NCBI GenBank assembly: GCA_950295325.1
Contig: OX485808.1
Coordinates: 38,710,527 to 38,770,526 of the forward strand
Direction: 5' to 3'
From: Polytrichum commune
Lineage: Eukaryota; Streptophyta; Polytrichopsida; Polytrichales; Polytrichaceae
Length of the DNA stretch: 60,000 bases
The notes beneath the pieces were generated by a model that saw nothing but the letters and a program-made list of their open reading frames with translations, did no database searches and was not told the origin of the DNA. This document shows positions 1-9,789 of this stretch, piece by piece. The translations under genes and the position numbers were made by a program. Position 1 is the first letter of the stretch. Every line of letters begins with the position of its first letter.

Positions 1-1159
1 TGGGTTTCAGTCTTCATTTAACAACATATTTTCTTTGAAATAAAATCACATATATGTCTTATGTCTTATGTATGTTCCATCTAAAAGTGTGGCCGTTAAC
101 GGCCACTCTTTTGATGATGCCAACTTTTGTGTTCTAGTTTAGGGTGGCCGTCAACGGCCACCCTTTGTATGATGCTAACTTCTATTTTCTAGTTTAGGAT
201 ACCCCTTATTGGGTTTCAGTCTTCATTTAACAACATAATTTTTTTGAAATAAAATCACATATATACATATATTTCTTATGTGTGTTCCATCTAAAAGTGT
301 GGCCGTAAACGGCTACCATTTTTATGATGCCAACTTCTGTGTTCTAGTTTAGGGTGGCCGTGAACGGCCACCCTTTGTAGGATGTTAACTTCTATATTCT
401 AGTTTAGGGTAACCCTTTTTGGGTTTCAGTCTTCATTTAACAACATAATTTTTCTAAAATAAAATCACATATATACATATATTTCTTATGTATGTTCCAT
501 CTAAAAGTGTGGCCGTAAACGGCCACCCTTTTTATGATGCCAACTTTTGTGTTCTAGTTTAGGGTGGCCGTGAACGGCCACCCTTTGTATGATGTTAACT
601 TCTATATTCTAGTTTAGGGTACCCCTTCTTGGGTTTCAGTCTTCATTTAACAACATATTTTGTTTGAAATAAAATCACATATATACATATATTTCTTATG
701 TATGTTCCATCTAAAAGTGTGGCCGTAAACGGCCACCCTTTTTATGATGCCAACTTCTGTGTTGTAGTTTATGGTGGCCGTTGACAGCCGCCCTTTGTAC
801 GATGCTAACTTCTATATTCTAGTTTAGGGTACCCCTTCTTGGGTTTCAGTCTTCATTTAACAACATATTTTGTTTGAAATAAAATCACATATATACATAT
901 ATTTCTTATGTATGTTCCATCTAAAAGTGTGGCCGTAAACGGCCACCCTTTTTATGATGCCAACTTCTGTGTTCTAGTTTATGGTGTCCGTTGACGGCCG
1001 CCCTTTGTATGATGATAACTTCTATTTTCTAGTTTAGGGTACCCCTTTTTGGGTTTCAGTCTTCATTTAACAACATAATTTTTTTGAAATAAAATCACAT
1101 ATATACATATATTTCTTATGTCTGTTCCATCTAAAAGTGTGGCTGTTAACGGCCACTCT
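1..1159. repeat. 210-bp tandem repeat array, about 5.5 units, open at the left edge
   Basis: The phrase GGGTTTCAGTCTTCATTTAA recurs at 2, 211, 421, 631, 841 and 1051, giving a period of 210 (209 once). The last unit stops near 1159. Each unit holds two related sub-units of about 60 bp. Each sub-unit starts with a GGCCGT(N)AACGGCC inverted repeat and continues with GATG(C/T)(C/T)AACTT and TTCTAGTTTAGG. In the first unit the repeat is a perfect 18-bp palindrome, GTGGCCGTTAACGGCCAC, at 89-106. The palindrome has decayed in the second sub-unit of the units at 631 and 841. No coding potential is seen. The array starts at base 1, so it probably continues to the left. It could be a satellite or an internal array of a larger element. 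Confidence 0.95.
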
Positions 1160-1194
1160 TGGTTGCATATCAAATTTATTGGTATATAAGTTTA

Positions 1195-1365
1195 TTTTTT
1201 TGATGTATACATTCATTTCCACTTTTATTAAAATTTCATATTTTTTTTATATATGTATTTTTTTCATGTATATAGTCATTTCCACCCTTAATAAAATTTT
1301 ATATTATTTTTTATATATGTATCTTTCTTCATGTATACACTCATTTCCTTCATTTTTTTTCCTCC
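1195..1365. repeat. AT-rich tandem repeat, period 63-65 bp, about 2.6 copies
   Basis: The phrase (G/C)ATGTATA(C/T)A followed by TCATTTCC recurs at 1202, 1265 and 1330, each time with a T-rich block between. A weaker copy (TTATGTATACTCTCACTTTC) follows near 1433. Just after the array, at 1374-1391, is a lone copy of the GTGGCCGTTAACGGCCA palindrome from the 210-bp array, so the two repeats have a shared history. Confidence 0.75.
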
Positions 1366-1564
1366 AACAAGGGTGGCCGTTAACGGCCATCTATATTGAA
1401 ATTTCAGATTCTATTCTATATATGGTTTTTCCTTATGTATACTCTCACTTTCATAAATATTTTTGTATATTATTTTAGTTTGCATATGTAATTTCTTTAA
1501 TATGTATATATTTCATTTAATTTAGTTTTATCTTTCATATGGATGATGTTTTTATGATTTAGAT

Positions 1565-3163
1565 ATGGAAGTTGTACATCTTTCTGAAGATCAATTGAAA
1601 TTGCAATTGCATGCATTTTTAAGAAAAAAATTGTCAACACATCTTCCTGTCTTGAACGGTTGAGGTATCATCCAAGGGCAAAATTAAAATTCAACATTCC
1701 ACTATGTCGAATGGTTGCATTGCCTATTGTTAGGTCTTTTTTGAAAAATAACGTTATGAACCTGGCTGCACATTTTGTTGCTTGTGGTTATATGGATGGC
1801 AACGAGGTTTTTTACGTGGCCCTGTAAAATAATAAGGGGAAAACAATAAATGTTACCGATAATATCATTGAATCATGGAGTGAAAATTGGGTACGGACAA
1901 ATGATGCTTTTGAAAAAATATTGCAAACTGATGAGGACCTCAAGGTTTTCTCTCGCAAAATGTTTATGATGTGGGATGGAAACCACCGTTTGCAAACATG
2001 GTTGGCCATTATTAATCGAGATCATGTACATGATCATGCTTGACATTATGTTGTTGAAAGTATTATTTTGGACGTCAAGGGAGATATTGCAACCATGTTG
2101 GCAGCTTTACATGAAGTGGTAATTCCTTCATTCTTCTCTTTTTGTTTGTTCGGTTCATTTTGTTTTCTTTTAAGTTTATTTTTTTATTGTATATTTCATT
2201 TCCGTGGCTTATCATTGGTTGTTTTATTTTGTCATGAAGAACTAAAAATCCCATGTTTGTACGAATCTTGTTCATAAGCTTTGCCGCATTCAAAGCATTG
2301 TTGGACAACCACTTTCATATTTTAAAAAAGTTATCTCCAAAGAAGATCTTTCTGCCGCTGATACCAAATAAAAATCCAAATATAGAACTTGGTTCTCTTT
2401 TACTGTTGAGGCTCTTAATGGATTTCTATATTATGTTATTTTTCTAAAGTATTAGTTTTTCACGTTTTTTTTTCTTGTATATATATATATATATTTTTTT
2501 TTGAATTCTATAACTATATATTTTATTACATCTTATTTTTATTATGTGTGATTTATCATACTCTTATATGTTTTTTTCTTGGTGTAGCAAGAGTTGGGAG
2601 ATGTTGCTGCTACTGCTCAAAGGAAATTTTATGAGAAATACCCTGATTCTACACATTGGACTTCAAGTGCAGTGGTTGAATTTGTTTCCAAAGCTGTGAA
2701 GAGGGTAGGATTGACTTCCCATTTGGAACTAAAGAAACAACTTTCCATTGTAGATCCTAGACATTCTCCTATGTTCTTAAAGCAGGTGAAGTCTCATTAT
2801 TAAACTCACGATGAGAATCCTGAGATGATTCAAAAAAAACTTTGGATGTTAGCAACTTTGGCAATGGATACATCTATGAAGATTAAGTGGCTTGAGAGGT
2901 GGAACAGTTCATATATTCTTCGTGAGGCTCTCAAGTTTCCGAAACCAAAATTCAATGATATAGAGTTTCGTAAGTGACTTGATAAAGCTACTTGGTGGGT
3001 TCAAGTGATAATTTTTTGTTTATGTTTTTTGAAAAAAAATATTTTTTCAATCATTCAATTTTTCTAATATTTATTTTGTATTTGGCAGTTGGATATTGAG
3101 ACCGAGAAGCTCTTTGATGCTACTGTGGCTAATATGCATGTGTCCATCAACTATCTTCCAGAT
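1565..3163 (+). pseudogene. Decayed multi-exon gene with ParB/sulfiredoxin-like DGNHR motif
   Basis: Four blocks read as protein, with plausible splice sites between them: about 1565-2118 (donor GTG|GTAATT), 2238-2446 (donor AAA|GTATTAG), 2588-3004 (acceptor GTGTAG, donor CAA|GTGATA) and 3089-3163 (acceptor TTGGCAG, then GATG|GTATGG). Block 1 contains IPLCRMVALP, then FVACGY, then FMMWDGNHRLQTWL. A proline/arginine strand, a GY turn and a DGNHR box in this order recall the N-terminal ParB/sulfiredoxin nucleotide-binding fold; that is a family-level inference. Later blocks (SSAVVEFVSKAVKRVG, KLWMLATLAMDTSMKIKWLE) are not recognised. The gene is broken: a frameshift near 1645, in-frame stops at 1825 (TAA), 2041 (TGA, probably from TGG), 2369 (TAA), 2801 (TAA) and 2975 (TGA). 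Introns are retained, so this is not a processed copy. Confidence 0.5.
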
Positions 3164-5740
3164 GGTATGGATCATGTGATTACTATTTTTTATTTTTTAT
3201 ATTTGATTTCGAAGAACTTCAACAATTTAAACCTACTACCCGATATATATCTACAATTCACTTTTGTTGTTCTTTATGTTTTGCACTTCGTAAATGTCAC
3301 CCTCATGATGGTGTTATGATGTATTCAAATTTTACATTGATGTGTATTATAGTGAGACATTCTAACATGCTACACTTGTTTTCAACATGAGTTTGCTTAC
3401 ACATTGTCTCCAATTACATTATTATTATCTCAACAGTTGAATGTATATTAGTTCATTTTTTATACAAAATTGTTATAGCAACATTCTCATTTGTTGTTCA
3501 TTTGGACTATAGACCCTTACATGTAATTCGACAATCATAGGCCCCCAACGGATTTACAAACCATAACCAGGAAAAATTTGAAGGCTCACAGGTTCAGACT
3601 CGCATGCTTACATACTAGCAACCCCGAGTCGTATACATATTGGTATTTTTCATTGCTCACTACTTGCAATCTAGCATTCATATTGTTTGTCCTCCCCAAT
3701 CTTCTTATTATTGAACCCTAAAAATTTATTTCTTTAGGCCACGGTTATAGGATACTAGGGGTCTTATTACCAAAAAAATTGTTTTCTTCACCGCTCACAA
3801 ATTACCGCTCACTGCTCACCGCTCACAAGATAGCACTCCCCTACTCCTACCCCTACTAACAACACAAGGATGGAAAATCAATCACCCCATCATAATAACA
3901 ACATAAATTTGTGATGTAGTAGATAAAACAACCACCAACAACCTTAAAGAACTCAAAATTCCAACCCCAAAATCCATAAACGAATGGGAACCTTCTCACA
4001 AACATTTGTACAATTGCTAACACACATCATCCCTAACAAAAGGAATTTCAAAAAACAACAAGCCCCCTAATCTTACAAGAATAAACATTTCCCATAAACA
4101 TTCCTACTAAAACTATCATATTTTATTTTATTACAAAAATCTATAACATTAACATGTATGCTAAGAACAAACCCAAGGTCCACTTAATATTAACATAGGC
4201 ATAAAATCAACTCTAACATCCATACTCATGTGAGTATGCACGTGAATTGCTGAACATACATCGCATGTCCATGTAAAACACATTGATGTTCTTTCTTTTC
4301 TTTTCTTTCTTGCATAGCTAGAACCTCAAAGTGTATCGCAACAAGGTAGAATAAATAACCATTTGGCCACATAGGAGTTCCTTAACATAACACACACTTT
4401 CAACACCCAAAGTCGGGATAGCAACCTCCCAATTCGTGAGGTGCAAAAAAGGTGTCGTTCACAATAAGCACTTTGCATTTCCCCGGAGCATAGAACTCAA
4501 TCAATGTAACCCATAAGTCAAGATTGCCATGAAGATTTTCCTTGGTGGTTGTGCTTTGAATACCTTCCACAATCCAATGCATTCATTTTATGCCAAAATA
4601 ATAATAATGATAATAATAATAACAACAACTCATTAAGAAGGTTGAAACAAGGTTGGGCGTTTGCCATGTCAAGAAATTTCTAAGAAGGCTATCCTAGATT
4701 TTCACAAATCTTATCAAGCCTTTGCAAGGGAGGAGGGAAGCCATATATATGGTGGTGCTAAAGCAAATTCTGTAGGTTGGTAGCAGGTTGGGTAGAATAT
4801 GCCCAATAACCATTTATCTCAAATAAGGCGGTATGTGAATATACTTATGAAAGAGTACACAATTTTGCATACATATAATTATTTATTCAAGCATATCTTA
4901 CATATAAACCTATGTACTATAGCTTATTTTATGTTCATTCATGACAAACTAACACATGCGATGTTATTCTTTATAGTTTAGGTTAAGCATTGTTAGTGTG
5001 ATGAATAGGGTTGTGAACAATACTTTTTGTAAATTTGTGCTCATGCTCAATAAAGGTTGTTTGAAACTTGGAAGCATGGCTAAGAGGTAAAGGCAAATCA
5101 CACGTATGTTCCTTGTCAAGGATGAGAGACCATTGATTGTTGAGAAACGTTTCTAATATTTTAGACTTTTTATGATTAATTTTCCTTCCATTTAGGCCAT
5201 TTAACTTAATCATTTTCAAAACAACTAGGCTAGTTTTTTCTTAAATTCTTTTATGCCCAGCATGCTATTAGCCTATGGTTCTCTAGTACTCCAAGTGAAA
5301 TTAAAACACTATCCATTGAAGAAGGGAATTGCATCGTCTTGACTATAGCCCGCCAAGATTGCACAATAGAGCTACACTCTAACATCCCCAATATCATGCA
5401 TGTTGCAACCAAAGTGCATGTAATATTAAGGAGGTGCGTAGTGCTAACACGGATGCGTGATAATAGAGAATTAATGTAGCATATGACATATTGAATAACA
5501 CATAGTCAATATTGCAATAATGACACAATGACAATGATGACAACGTCATGCATGTGAGCGTGTGGTTGAATTCTTTGGTTGATTTTTTAATGTCAAATCA
5601 TGTGATGTATTGGATGGAAATGTGACAATGAGGTGGGATATTTTAATTGAAACACATATGTTCCCTAGGGTTGGTGAAATAAGGGAGGAGTGATGCTACA
5701 AAGGTTGGCATTACACAGGTTAGGGTAGGGTGTATTTGTA
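3164..5740. other. AT-rich stretch without a recognisable gene
   Basis: Decayed AT-rich sequence. At 3790-3833 the octamer CCGCTCAC recurs three times, with further partial matches. 3840-4240 is rich in A and C on the plus strand, like the LINE at 31-36 kb. One frame there reads LKELKIPTPKSINEWE, which resembles the linker region of that LINE, but this is weak. On the minus strand, 4400-4582 is a 60-codon frame starting with ATG; the product (CKVLIVNDTFFAPHELGGC) is not recognised. A short piece at about 5390-5425 matches, in reverse, the insertion in the LINE near 35906-35928. Confidence 0.4.
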
Positions 5741-6180
5741 AAATAAAGGAGATCAAGCCATGGGTTTAGTCCCAAACCTTGAGTTTATGAGAAGTAATAT
5801 GAATTCATGATTAACAAAGTTATGGAAAGCAACACAAAGTTAATATAGTTTTATTAATGCTTAAATTACCATACACAAAGAGTGTTGTCGGGCTATTAAA
5901 AATCGGCTCTCTAGGTTGTCCTACTAGGATGGGTGGGCCAAGCTAGCGTTACATAGGCCAATCCAAATCTAGGAGGCATGTTTCATGAGCATACCTTATT
6001 TTAGATCCTAAATTTATGTCAAAGTTTGAGAGGTGGGAAGAGGAGGTCCCAGAACCCAAAACTCAACATAGGCTCCAATGTAGAATGATCTAAGCATCTC
6101 TTCATAGAAATTTATTTTCAAAGAAGGATCAAACCTGTGGTTTCATCCCCCTTCGAGGAACTTTACGGATAACTCTATCA
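5741..6180 (+). repeat. Copy 1 of a small element with GATGAAACC-type inverted ends
   Basis: The block runs from CCATGGGTTTAGTCCCAAAC near 5758 to GGATCAAACCTGTGGTTTC near 6128 and then a GGATAACTCTA end at about 6169. The same order of landmarks (TTGTCC then ACTAGGATG, TTAGATCCTAAATT, AAAGTTTGAGAGGTG) is found at 15000-15443 and, reversed, at 6181-6685. No gene is seen inside. The ends of the block are inverted relative to each other, as in a miniature DNA transposon; the exact limits are uncertain because the neighbouring copy continues without a clean border. Confidence 0.65.
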
Positions 6181-6685
6181 AGAGCTCACTAGCTCAGTGT
6201 ATTTCAAAGCCTATTTTAAACATTGGGTGAAAATTTTGGGACGCTCTTATTTCTATTTCATTGGAGTGATCCGGAAAGTCCCTCAACAAGAAATGAAACC
6301 ATGGGTTTGATCCTTCTTTGAGAAATTTTTATATTAAAAAACCGTTAGCTTGTCGTTTATTGGAACATATTTTCAAAGTTAGGTGCAAATTTTAGGACCT
6401 CCTCTTTCGACCTCCCAAACTTTGATAGAATTCTAGAATCTAAAAAAGGATGTCCGCATTGGACCTATCACCCTAAATCCCATATCAGCCTATGCAAGGC
6501 TAGCTTGGCCCACCCATCCTAGTAAGACAATCTAGAATGCCGAATTTTTAACAACCCTACACCACTCTTCGTGTATGATTTAAATATTAACAAAACTTAA
6601 CGATTTTTTTTGTTAATTCTCGTAAACTCATGGTTTGGGACTAAATCCATGGTTTCATCCATTTTACTTTGTGGATAACTCTAAT
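6181..6685 (-). repeat. Copy 2 of the GATGAAACC element, inverted against copy 1
   Basis: Read on the minus strand from 6685, this block gives ATTAGAGTTATCC, then GATGAAACCATGG, TTTAGTCCCAAACC, and the same inner landmarks as copy 1. It ends near GAAACCATGGGTTTGATCC at 6295. A further fragment between 6181 and 6250 (AAGAGCTC, then AAAATTTTGGGA) matches the inner part of the element in reverse, so at least one extra partial copy is included. Copies 1 and 2 form a fold-back structure with arms of about 400 bases. The Harbinger element starts 124 bases further right. Confidence 0.65.
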
Positions 6686-6806
6686 ATGATGCCAAACTTT
6701 GGTGCTACCTTTGAATAAAAACTTGGTTATAAACTTTCCAAACCAAATGTTGCACAACTTGTCATGATGGAATAGTTGTGTGATGTAATGCAAAATACAA
6801 TGTAGG

Positions 6807-6809
6807 TTA
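6807..6809. repeat. TTA target-site duplication, left
   Basis: TTA directly precedes the G run of the left Harbinger end. The matching TTA follows the right end at 14577-14579. Three-base TTA/TAA duplications are the rule for PIF/Harbinger. Confidence 0.7.
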
Positions 6810-6834
6810 GGGGGGGGGGGGCGCACCGGGTGGC
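6810..6834 (+). repeat. Left terminal inverted repeat of the Harbinger element
   Basis: Twelve G (6810-6821) are followed by CGCACCGGGTGGC. A related copy without the long G run (CCGCACCGGGGGGTCCC) lies close by at about 6883-6899 and may be a subterminal protein-binding repeat. Confidence 0.65.
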
Positions 6835-8265
6835 TCCATGCCGGTTATGGGCCCGGGACCGGTCTGTGGGAGCTAACCGGCACCGCACCGGGGGGTCCCA
6901 AGATGGAGCGGGAAGTAGGTTGTCAGGGTTTGTCGGCCTCTCTTTCTTGACGGAAAAAAATTCCACAACCCCTGTTTGCACTACTCTCTCACCGTTGGCA
7001 GAGACCAACGTTTAGACTGAGTCCCTCCGCTAAGTGGATGACAATGTGGACTAGGCGATGAAAAGCATCCCCTGACGCGGGAGAGGGGAGGTCCTGGACC
7101 GGCACTGCGAGCTATGTCTGGGGTCTGCCGGAGTCTGGGAAGAGAGACGTGCGGAGGGGGCGATGCTGCGAACGGGAGCGATTTCCACTACGTTTGCGAA
7201 TTGGGCTGCGCTCTGCTGAAGGTGAGAGTTTTCTGCGGCTTGGGATTGTGTTTGTGGATAGTCATGCGCTACAGCCGCAAAAAACATGTTAATGTCCATG
7301 ACAGAGGACTACAGTCCTCGGCACCGTTTTTTGGCCACTTCCTGTCACCGCAGCCGGCATCGCTGCAGCTGGTTCTGTGGTTCCACGCGGCTCTGCGAAT
7401 GTGCATCCCCCTGGTCGCACCTGCTCCTGTGTCGATGCAGGCCACAAACCGCGGTGCGGGTGGGTGGTGAAGCCACGCCTTTGCAGCGGCCTTGTTTGAT
7501 TGTTCGCCTTGTGGGCCACGGCAGACATGTGCCTCTTTGTTTTTCTCGCTTGCCCTCGCAGCTATGGCCTCTCAATTTTGCTTGGGAAACAATCCCCCCA
7601 GTGTGTTGTGTTTCGGCATTCAGAGGCCGTGTGTGGTTTGGGCTAGGATGTCTGGCTGCAATGGTTGCTCGTGAATACCATGCCAATTTTGATTCTGCGC
7701 GTTCACAACGCCTCCCGCTATCCAGTCTAGACGTCTGTCATCGGAGGGATGTGCGTCATGGACACTCTTCTGCACGCCGGAATTCCCACCAGCTATCGAA
7801 CAGCAATGCCCGTTCGTCCTGCGCCTGGTCACGCTCGCAATCCCCGTAATATGAGTGTAGGTGCATGTTAAAGGGTGGAAACACCATGGCTGTACAGGAG
7901 GGGCACCCATTTGTGTGCAGATTGCTGAAACAAAACACCGAGGCGATTTGGGATTTGGGGAGCCTCCTGCCAGCACGAGCTCCCTCCGTGCTCGCTTCTG
8001 CACCACTCTCCAAACCCACCGCTGTGTGCATTGCCGGAGGAGCCGAAGGGACTCTGCACTGCAGTGACCGCCGTTTTCAGGAATCCTTCCACGCTGCGAG
8101 GCACATTCGTCCATGGGATGAGGTATCGTTATTTTTTGGCGATTGATTTCTGCCTGCATTGCAGATTTCGGCACTTGGGTTTGGCTGCGACGCTGCAGTG
8201 CGCTTGGGGAGTTGTCTGCACACACTGCCCCGGAGTACATGCGTTGCTGTTCGACGCCAGCGCAG
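6835..8265. other. GC-rich left arm of the Harbinger element (leader of the trihelix gene)
   Basis: About 1.4 kb of GC- and CpG-rich sequence without a convincing gene. Overlapping frames exist on both strands, as expected by chance at this base composition, and none shows a known domain. The position fits promoter and 5' leader for the trihelix gene. The arm ends in a strong splice donor, CAG|GTGAGT, at 8265/8266. Confidence 0.55.
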
Positions 8266-8603
8266 GTGAGTTCTCCTCACTCTGTTTTCCAGACTATGCC
8301 TGCAAGCCCATGCCCAATGTCTAGCTGTTGTTCCGCATTGTCGACAGGTTTGTTGTCTCCTCCGCATGCGCTCAACAGGCTTATGTTATTTTTTCCCTTG
8401 CTGCTCGACGCACCCATCTCCTCCGAATGTATGTCTCCCATCCTGGTGGGATGGAGAAACCGGCCTCGTGGTGCCTTCTGACTTCGAGCATTTCCTTACG
8501 GTCTGTGAAATTTTTTCTGCCTCTGTGCGTCTGGGCGGGCCACCAGTAGCTCAACCGCCTTCATTGTATTGATGTATGCATCTTTCTGTGTGTCTTATTG
8601 CAG
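8266..8603 (+). other. Putative leader intron of the trihelix gene, 338 bp
   Basis: The donor CAG|GTGAGT (8265/8266) matches the consensus fully. The acceptor is a pyrimidine-rich tract ending in TTATTGCAG at 8603. Splicing would join a GC-rich leader to the coding exon 46 bases before its start codon. Inferred from sequence only; a transcript would decide it. Confidence 0.45.
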
Positions 8604-8649
8604 ATTTTTGGCTTCATAGTTTTCCTTGGATTGGTTTCTTCTTGGAGGC

Positions 8650-9789
8650 ATGGATGAGGTTGTGCGCTTAGGGGAGAGCTCTCAGTGTCCAGGCACCCGG
8701 CTGCCCAACGACGGGGAGGATGAGTTTGGGAGTGATTACGTGGACGTCCAAGCGCCTGCACCATTTCGTCAACCCACCACAGAGCCGGTTTTGAATGCCC
8801 CGCCTCCACCTGGTAGTGCACGTTCGTCGTCATGTCCATCTCAATCGCAGGGTGCAACTCCTCACAAGGTTCGCGGACCCAACTGGACCGAGGCAGAGAT
8901 GCTTGTGCTCATAGGCCAGAAACGGATAGAGTGGGATGGGAGGCACAATTGTAGTCAACCTTCTCTTGCCCGGTTTGTGTACGGAACAACGGCGTGGAAA
9001 TTGATGTTGGCTGGATGCCTGGCCGAGGTCGGCTTCCGTGTCCGGGACACCGATCAAATCACTAACAAATGGGATGGGTTGGTTAAGGATTATAAGAAAC
9101 TGAAGGATTACATTGATAGTTCTGGTTCAGCCAATTGGTGGGGATTGAGTAGGGATGAGAAGAAACAATTGTCTAGGACAAGGAAGATGTCCCTAGAGTT
9201 CAGCGAGTCCATGTACATAGAGATGGAGGCGTTCGTTGGAAAGAGACAAATATTTGGACGCGCCACAGATGTTGTTGACTCCGACCGTGTTCCGGAAGTC
9301 GCCGCGAGGCATTTTGTCCGCTCCTCACCTATCCCTCGTGCCCAACAAGCTGCAGGTCTTGGTAGCCCCATTGCTAGTGCTACAACCAACTCAGACTCTC
9401 CAACAAGGGTGACACCTGGAGACGACACTCCGGGATCGACGGGACGTAAGAGGAAAGCGGTGGGGACTGACAATTTGGTGGACTTCGTTAAGGACTTCAA
9501 TTTCGATTACTTGGCGCGTGTTGAGGCACAAGACAAGGACAGACAAGCATGGAGGAGTAACATGCTAGCATTTGACAAGGCAAGGGAGGCGAGAATTGCA
9601 CAAAAGGAGACAGAAGTTATAACCATGGATCAGAAAATGTACGAGTTGGAGGTCGAGAGGACCAAAAACCTCGGCAATATGACTGGTGCTCTGCTCATGC
9701 TAGCATCATCTATGGATGCGCTCACCAGGTCCTATGCCCTACCCTCCTTTACTCCACATTCACTTTGCTTCACATTCCCTCCCTCCTAG
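8650..9789 (+). CDS. Harbinger ORF1: trihelix (Myb/SANT-like) DNA-binding protein, 379 aa
   Basis: The protein carries a trihelix domain, the plant form of the Myb/SANT-like fold used by the second protein of PIF/Harbinger elements. In such elements it binds DNA and helps bring the transposase to the nucleus and to the ends. Visible parts, numbered from the ATG at 8650: an acidic and Pro/Ser-rich N-terminus (1-75), the trihelix from GPNWTEAEMLVLI (about 76-87) through TTAWKLML (113-120) to DQITNKWDGLVKDYKKLKDY (135-154), with the three typical tryptophans at 79, 116 and 141, a basic GRKRK nuclear-import-like motif at 265-269, and a charged helical, probably coiled-coil C-terminus (290-355). 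The ATG is chosen because an in-frame TAG lies upstream at 8617 with no ATG between. No stop interrupts the frame. The last 20 bases overlap the end of the transposase gene on the other strand. Confidence 0.85.
   Translation: MDEVVRLGESSQCPGTRLPNDGEDEFGSDYVDVQAPAPFRQPTTEPVLNAPPPPGSARSSSCPSQSQGATPHKVRGPNWTEAEMLVLIGQKRIEWDGRHNCSQPSLARFVYGTTAWKLMLAGCLAEVGFRVRDTDQITNKWDGLVKDYKKLKDYIDSSGSANWWGLSRDEKKQLSRTRKMSLEFSESMYIEMEAFVGKRQIFGRATDVVDSDRVPEVAARHFVRSSPIPRAQQAAGLGSPIASATTNSDSPTRVTPGDDTPGSTGRKRKAVGTDNLVDFVKDFNFDYLARVEAQDKDRQAWRSNMLAFDKAREARIAQKETEVITMDQKMYELEVERTKNLGNMTGALLMLASSMDALTRSYALPSFTPHSLCFTFPPS

Noticed and set aside
7620-8240. 206-codon minus-strand frame and several overlapping plus-strand frames in the Harbinger left arm
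   Set aside because: Frames overlap on both strands in GC-rich DNA, none has a known domain, and a leader with an intron explains the region better.
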